Shown: positions 5,065-9,265 of the stretch, one piece after another
Layout of the letters: each line of letters opens with the position of its first letter
Position numbering within the stretch: the stretch's first letter is position 1
NCBI GenBank assembly: GCA_021789095.1
Contig: JAJYJX010000102.1
Location: 1 to 9,265, forward strand
DNA length: 9,265 nucleotides
DNA from: a bacterium
Lineage (GTDB): Bacteria > JAMCPX01
Direction: 5' to 3'
Notes under the pieces: generated by a model
What the model was told of the DNA's origin: nothing
Database searches by the model: none
Seen by the model: only the letters and a program-made list of their open reading frames with translations
Translations under genes and position numbers: made by a program

Positions 5065-6289
5065 TGTGCCCTGCTGCTATGGACTGACTGCATTTTTTAA
5101 TTTCTCGCATGACCTTGTTCAGCAATTCCCTGGAATAAATTTTTCCGGTGAGCTTTTCCCTCGTCCTTTCTGCCGCGGCCTTCATGGTATTCATATCAGC
5201 CTCGTTGAAACTCACCTCCTGAAGTCCCTCCCCCTTAAAAGCATCGATGCTCTTTTCATTAAAAGTGACAACATCATCGCGCCACTCGGGCTCGTACAGC
5301 CTGATAAAATCATTCAAAGACCCGACAATTTCATTAACAAATCCCGGAGGATATTTATTGGCAATGCTGTCTATCTGTTTTTTGTCTATAAATATTGCAG
5401 CAGGCGAATAGTAAACAGGGGTTGATAATAAATACTTCACATATAAAAATGCCTGTACACCGAGCAACCATCCGGGCGGTGATGTTGTTGCATCTATAGC
5501 GCCTGTCTGCAATGATGAAACAACATTCGCAGGGCTGACCGGGATCGGCTTTATACCGAGTTCATTCAGGTATGTCTTTTCCACTATCCCGAACCATGTA
5601 TTTATCTTCTGCTTTCTGAGCTGTGCCAGTGTGGTAACCCTGTTCTTGGTGTAAATATAAAAGAAACCTGTGTGAATAATCCCTGACACTATGTACCCGC
5701 GTCTCCTGAATGCAGCGTCTATTTCATTCCTTAAACCGTCTAACACACAATCAACCTGCTTATAGTCCTTAAAAAGCAGTGGAAGCGTAAAGACTGCAAG
5801 CTCAGGTACAGCTTCTGTGACCCCCTGTGCAGTGCACCCGCATGAAAGGAGCTCGCCTTTGTTCATCTTTTTCAAGACATCCGCATCCTCCCCCATGACC
5901 CCGCCGGCATAAGTTTTCATATTTATTACGCCGCCGTATTCATAAGCAATAAACGGGTTAACAGTTTCTATTGAATCTCTGATCCACGGCGTGTTTGCAG
6001 GTGCAAGTGTGCCTACGGTGTCCATAATCGGTTCTATCTTCTGCAGTTGTTTCACGGTCGTGTTATATTTCTTTGCCAGTACATCGATTATTCTCTCCCT
6101 TGCAACATCCTTTATTCCGTATTTGTCCTTCAGCATCTCAACAACGTTTCTTGCCACATTTCTGTCCCTTATATTGAACAAAGAAGAGATTGTTGAAATT
6201 TCAGCCGGGCTGACTTCTGCGGAAAATATTACTGATGGAATAAGGGAGATTATAATAAACAGCAAACAAACCTTGATAAAAAATTTCAT
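5057..6289 (-). CDS. DctP-family TRAP transporter solute-binding protein, periplasmic
   Basis: This secreted receptor of a tripartite ATP-independent periplasmic (TRAP) transporter has 410 residues. Residues 1-23 form a signal peptide (Lys-rich start, hydrophobic core, cleavage probably after IFSA, 21-24). The DctP-like domain runs from about 92 to the end. It shows GTLAPANTPW (93-102), GGVMGEDADVLKKMNKGEL (129-147), VPELAVFTLPLLF (161-173), VDCVLDGL (179-186) and LQTGAIDATTSPP (260-272), all typical positions of PF03480-type receptors. In carboxylate-binding members a conserved arginine follows 'lkGlKiR'; here the equivalent segment is LRKQKINTWFG (224-234), so Asn230 probably stands in its place and the ligand may not be a simple carboxylate. 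Residues 24-91 are an additional, mostly helical charged segment not usual in DctP proteins. A strong Shine-Dalgarno sequence (AAGGAGGTG, 6305-6297) precedes ATG 6289. The crotonase gene overlaps its 3' end. No DctQ or DctM membrane subunit is visible nearby. Confidence 0.87.
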   Translation of the reverse strand: MKFFIKVCLLFIIISLIPSVIFSAEVSPAEISTISSLFNIRDRNVARNVVEMLKDKYGIKDVARERIIDVLAKKYNTTVKQLQKIEPIMDTVGTLAPANTPWIRDSIETVNPFIAYEYGGVINMKTYAGGVMGEDADVLKKMNKGELLSCGCTAQGVTEAVPELAVFTLPLLFKDYKQVDCVLDGLRNEIDAAFRRRGYIVSGIIHTGFFYIYTKNRVTTLAQLRKQKINTWFGIVEKTYLNELGIKPIPVSPANVVSSLQTGAIDATTSPPGWLLGVQAFLYVKYLLSTPVYYSPAAIFIDKKQIDSIANKYPPGFVNEIVGSLNDFIRLYEPEWRDDVVTFNEKSIDAFKGEGLQEVSFNEADMNTMKAAAERTREKLTGKIYSRELLNKVMREIKKCSQSIAAGHND

Positions 6290-6317
6290 ACTTCTGCACC
6301 TCCTTGTCTGTTTTCTC

Positions 6318-6344
6318 TATATACCATTTTCTTATTGCAGGCAA
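6318..6344 (-). promoter_or_regulatory. Possible extended -10 promoter for the TRAP-receptor/crotonase operon
   Basis: Read on the minus strand, TGGTATATA (6326-6318) is an extended -10 element matching four of the six TATAAT positions. TTGCCT (6344-6339) lies 15 bases upstream as a possible -35, slightly short of the usual 16-18. Transcription would start near 6311, leaving a leader of about 22 nucleotides that includes the strong Shine-Dalgarno sequence. Together with the inverted repeat upstream, this suggests the operon is transcribed separately from the RND gene. Confidence 0.3.
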
Positions 6345-6369
6345 CAGTTATTTTATCAAGGATTAACCC

Positions 6370-6406
6370 GAAAAATGCAATAGGGAAGTTTGCAAATGCA
6401 TTTTTC
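6370..6406 (-). terminator. Inverted repeat after the RND gene, possible weak terminator
   Basis: GAAAAATGCA and TGCATTTTTC form perfect 10-base arms (6370-6379 and 6397-6406) around a 17-base loop, starting about 20 bases after the RND stop codon. The stem has only three G-C pairs and a long loop; its 3' arm on the minus strand ends in TTTTTC, giving a short T-run. It could be a weak terminator or a protein-binding palindrome. Confidence 0.3.
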
Positions 6407-6425
6407 AAGTTAAGGGATTGATGGT

Positions 6426-9265
6426 TCAGGGAGTTATGGAGCGGCGCCTGAAACGGAGAATATTCGGTACCCATTTGCTGAATGAATCCATGTATATATA
6501 GAAAACAGGTGTGATGTACAAGGTCAGGAACTGGGAAAATATTAATCCCCCGACTACGGCAAGACCCAATGGTTTGCGTGAGCCCGCACCTGCACCAAGT
6601 CCGATTGCTACCGGCAAGGTACCTATAATTGCCGCCACTGTTGTCATCATAATAGGCCTGAACCTTATAAGACATGCCTCATAGATGGAGTCTGTTGAGT
6701 TTTTCCCTTCCTTACGCTCTGTTTCAACTGCGAAGTCAACCATCATGATACCATTCTTTTTCACAAGTCCTACAAGCATAATGATGCCGACGAATGAGTA
6801 GATGTTTAAATCCACATGAAAGATCAACAGCGTCAATAACGCGCCGAATCCCGCAAAAGGAAGTGCAGAGAGTATGGTTACCGGGTGTATAAAACTTTCA
6901 TACAGTATGCCGAGCACCATATAGATAATAAGGATCGTCATGATCAACAGCATGCCCAGCCCTTTCATGGACGATTCGAACGCCTGGGCAGTGCCCTGAA
7001 AGCTCGTAATAATATTTACGGGTATGGTCTTATGGGCAAGCCCGTCAATCTCGGAAACCGCATTGCCGAGGGACACGCCGGGCAGCAGATTGAAAGATAT
7101 GGTAACGGACGGCAGCTGGCCCGTGTGGTTTACCTGAAGGGGGCCGACGGTTTTCTCCATGCTTACGACGCTGTCAAGGGGAACAAGCCTGCCCGATGTT
7201 GATCTGATGTACAGCATGGACAATACGGACGGGTCTTCCTGGTACTCTGGCTCAAGCTCCAGTATGACCTTGTATTCGTTGTCCGGTGCATAGATCGTTG
7301 ATACCTGCTCGGAACTGTAGGCATCGGCAAGTGCATCCTCTATCTGATATGCGGAGACACCGAGCTCTGATGCCTTGTCCCTGTTAATCACAAGGTTGAC
7401 CTGAGGGTTTGTAATCTCGAGATCGGATGTGACATCTATAACCCCGGGCAATGCCTTCATCTTCGCTTCCATTATCTGCGCATTTTTGTACAGTTCGTCC
7501 GTGTTAGAGCCCTGAAGCGTGTACTGGTAAAGGCTTTTCGTGAACCTGCCGCTTAACTGTATCGGCGGGGGGTTCTGAAGGAATATCCGGATCCCGGGAA
7601 TGTTCACAAGTTTGGTATACAATTGTTGTATGATCTGCTCCGGAGACAGCTTTCTTTCTGATCTCGATTTTAACCTCATGAATATAACACCCGAGTTGCT
7701 GCCTGTAATGCCAGCTCTTGCACCGCAGCTTGTCATAAAGGAGTCTATATTCGGATTTTGTTTTACTACGTTTGCCACTTCAAGCTGGTGGTTGACCATG
7801 GATTTGAACGATATACCCTGCGCAGCCTCGGTTATCCCGAAAATCTCGCCGAGATCCTCGCTTGGCATAAACCCCTTTGGTACCACTGCAAACAGCAGCC
7901 CCGTAAGTATCAGTATGATGAGTGAAAAAACCATTGTACTTCTTTTGTGCATGAGGACCCACTGAAGGCTTGTCTTATATGCATTCAGCATGGAATCGAA
8001 GGCACGTTCCGACAGCTTATAAAACTTGCCCTGTTTTGTAGTTTCTATGGATTTAATAAATCTGCTTGTCAGCATAGGGGTCAGTGTAAGCGATACAAAG
8101 CCTGAAACAAGTATTGCAACACCTATGGTGACCGCAAACTCGTGGAACAATTTGCCGATAATACCGCCCATAAAAACTATGGGTATAAACACGGCTGCGA
8201 GTGATAAGGTCATTGACAGAATGGTAAAGCCTATTTCCTTTGAGCCGTTCAAAGCTGCTTCAAAAGGGGCTTCACCCATTTCTACGTGCCTGACGATATT
8301 CTCAAGCATAACAATGGCATCATCGATGACAAAACCGATTGCCAGCACAAGGGCCATCATGGAGAGGTTGTCTATCGTATACCCGAGCAGGTACATGACC
8401 GCGAATGTACCAAAGATTGACAACGGCAGGGACAGGCTTGGAATAATAGTGGCTGAAAAATTCCTTAAAAATACAAAGATTACAAGGACCACAAGGATTA
8501 AAGCTATAATAAGTGTGGTCTTTACATCATTGATTGATTCTTTTATGGAAGTGGAACGATCGAATAATAAGTGCATGGAAACCGCTGCAGGCAGATCTCT
8601 TTTGAATTCCGGAAGGAGTTTTTTCACTGCATCCGCAACACCCACAATATTGCTTCCGGGCTGTCTTTCAACTGCCAGAACAATGGCCCTGTTAAACAGG
8701 TTTTCGCTATTGTTGACATACCATGCAGCTGTCTTATCATTTTCAACGCTGTCGATCGCCCTGCCCAGGTCCTTGATCCTCACAGGACTGCCATTGTTAT
8801 AAGAAACTATCAACGGCATGTATAAACTTGCATCCGTAAGCTGGCCGCTGGCCTGTATCGTATATGCCGAGTGTTCCCCGTCGAGTACGCCCGTGGGCAG
8901 TTCGACATTGGATGTCTGTATCGCATTCGCTACCTGATCTATGCCCAGACCCATACCCGCGAGTGTCTTCGGGTTTACCTGTACCCTGACGGCGTATTTT
9001 TGCGAGCCGTAGACAAGCACCTGCGAAACACCGTTAATCATGGATATGCGCTCTGCCATCATTGTTTCACCGTAGTAATCAAGCGTGTAAAGAGGCAGGG
9101 TCTTTGATGTAAGGGCTATATAAACGATCGGCATGTCGGCAGGGTTTACTTTTTGGTACGTTGGAGGGCTCGGCATGCCCTGCGGCAGCTGCGGTGATGC
9201 CGCGGCTATTGCAGCCTGGGCATCCTGTGCAGCTGCGTCTATGTTCTTGCTCAGATCGAACATAA
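6426..9265 (-). CDS. RND-family multidrug efflux permease, MdtB/MdtC type (N-terminus outside window)
   Basis: This proton-driven inner-membrane pump works with a membrane fusion protein and an outer-membrane channel. About 945 codons are visible and the frame is open at the right edge, so the first roughly 90 residues of a protein of about 1030 are missing. The opening FDLSKNIDAAAQDAQAAI (fragment residues 2-19) and PTYQKVNPADMPI (34-46) resemble the porter-domain start of MdtB/MdtC more than that of AcrB. The proton-relay residues are present: Asp314-Asp315 in AIGFVIDDAIVMLENI (TM4), and Lys836 in VGLVKKNGIMMVDF (TM10), corresponding to AcrB Asp407/Asp408 and Lys940. The first TM block spans about 249-405, the second porter domain about 465-760, and the last TM block about 768-928. 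RFRPIMMTTVAAIIGTLPVA (867-886) is the conserved RND segment between TM10 and TM11. The protein ends in a short basic tail. The gene appears intact. Its adaptor and any second permease should lie to the right of the window. Confidence 0.95.
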   Translation of the reverse strand, partial: MFDLSKNIDAAAQDAQAAIAAASPQLPQGMPSPPTYQKVNPADMPIVYIALTSKTLPLYTLDYYGETMMAERISMINGVSQVLVYGSQKYAVRVQVNPKTLAGMGLGIDQVANAIQTSNVELPTGVLDGEHSAYTIQASGQLTDASLYMPLIVSYNNGSPVRIKDLGRAIDSVENDKTAAWYVNNSENLFNRAIVLAVERQPGSNIVGVADAVKKLLPEFKRDLPAAVSMHLLFDRSTSIKESINDVKTTLIIALILVVLVIFVFLRNFSATIIPSLSLPLSIFGTFAVMYLLGYTIDNLSMMALVLAIGFVIDDAIVMLENIVRHVEMGEAPFEAALNGSKEIGFTILSMTLSLAAVFIPIVFMGGIIGKLFHEFAVTIGVAILVSGFVSLTLTPMLTSRFIKSIETTKQGKFYKLSERAFDSMLNAYKTSLQWVLMHKRSTMVFSLIILILTGLLFAVVPKGFMPSEDLGEIFGITEAAQGISFKSMVNHQLEVANVVKQNPNIDSFMTSCGARAGITGSNSGVIFMRLKSRSERKLSPEQIIQQLYTKLVNIPGIRIFLQNPPPIQLSGRFTKSLYQYTLQGSNTDELYKNAQIMEAKMKALPGVIDVTSDLEITNPQVNLVINRDKASELGVSAYQIEDALADAYSSEQVSTIYAPDNEYKVILELEPEYQEDPSVLSMLYIRSTSGRLVPLDSVVSMEKTVGPLQVNHTGQLPSVTISFNLLPGVSLGNAVSEIDGLAHKTIPVNIITSFQGTAQAFESSMKGLGMLLIMTILIIYMVLGILYESFIHPVTILSALPFAGFGALLTLLIFHVDLNIYSFVGIIMLVGLVKKNGIMMVDFAVETERKEGKNSTDSIYEACLIRFRPIMMTTVAAIIGTLPVAIGLGAGAGSRKPLGLAVVGGLIFSQFLTLYITPVFYIYMDSFSKWVPNILRFRRRSITP

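Noticed and set aside
4943-5425. 160-codon plus-strand open frame
   Set aside because: Antisense to both the crotonase and TRAP-receptor genes, each of which shows clear family motifs.
6286-6675. 129-codon minus-strand open frame between the RND and TRAP genes
   Set aside because: It overlaps the end of the RND gene in another frame and its translation resembles no protein; the spacer itself is better explained as regulatory.
8026-8802. 258-codon open frame on the plus strand
   Set aside because: It lies wholly antisense to the well-supported RND permease, has no recognisable domain, and is an antisense shadow of the RND codons.
1-9265. CRISPR array, tRNA or rRNA genes, insertion sequence or transposase
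   Set aside because: I saw no regularly spaced repeats, no tRNA-like cloverleaf or rRNA sequence, and no transposase-like frame or terminal inverted repeats.

Overview
The window holds about 9.3 kb of moderate-GC bacterial DNA from a Gram-negative organism, with eight genes, two of them cut by the window edges, plus one gene remnant. A DctP-type TRAP receptor beside a crotonase, two envelope efflux systems, and a nitric-oxide-stress-like pair of small genes would fit an anaerobic Desulfobacterota (deltaproteobacterial) fermenter or syntroph. That placement is inference from gene content, not from a marker gene.

Left part, plus strand (1-2394): the C-terminal two-thirds of an EmrA/HlyD-type membrane fusion protein overlaps an EmrB/QacA-type 14-helix MFS drug exporter. 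The exporter is followed by a fragment of roughly 35 codons that reads like the very C-terminus of a TolC-type outer membrane channel. Together they look like an emrAB-tolC efflux operon whose channel gene has been almost entirely lost. About 340 bases with no recognisable gene follow.

Middle part (2735-4255): a dCMP deaminase (plus strand) converges on a small cupin protein (minus strand). The cupin gene is divergent from a two-gene plus-strand unit with an ATGA overlap. Its first gene is a stand-alone ScdA_N/DUF542 domain with the DSCCGG motif, and the second is a four-helix protein resembling a fragment of haem-copper oxidase subunit I. The 95-base divergent spacer carries a 16-bp palindrome with a TGAT-N4-ATCA core, which resembles an FNR/DNR-family site. 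It lies about where a class II activator site would be for the plus-strand pair. This small unit is the most interesting part of the window.

Right part, minus strand (4273-9265): reading leftward from the right edge, there is an RND efflux permease of MdtB/MdtC type (N-terminus outside the window), a 136-base spacer with an AT-rich inverted repeat and a promoter-like element, a secreted DctP-like TRAP solute-binding protein with an extra N-terminal segment, and an enoyl-CoA hydratase/isomerase-family protein that overlaps it by 8 bases. No TRAP membrane subunits are visible, so the receptor is an orphan within this window.
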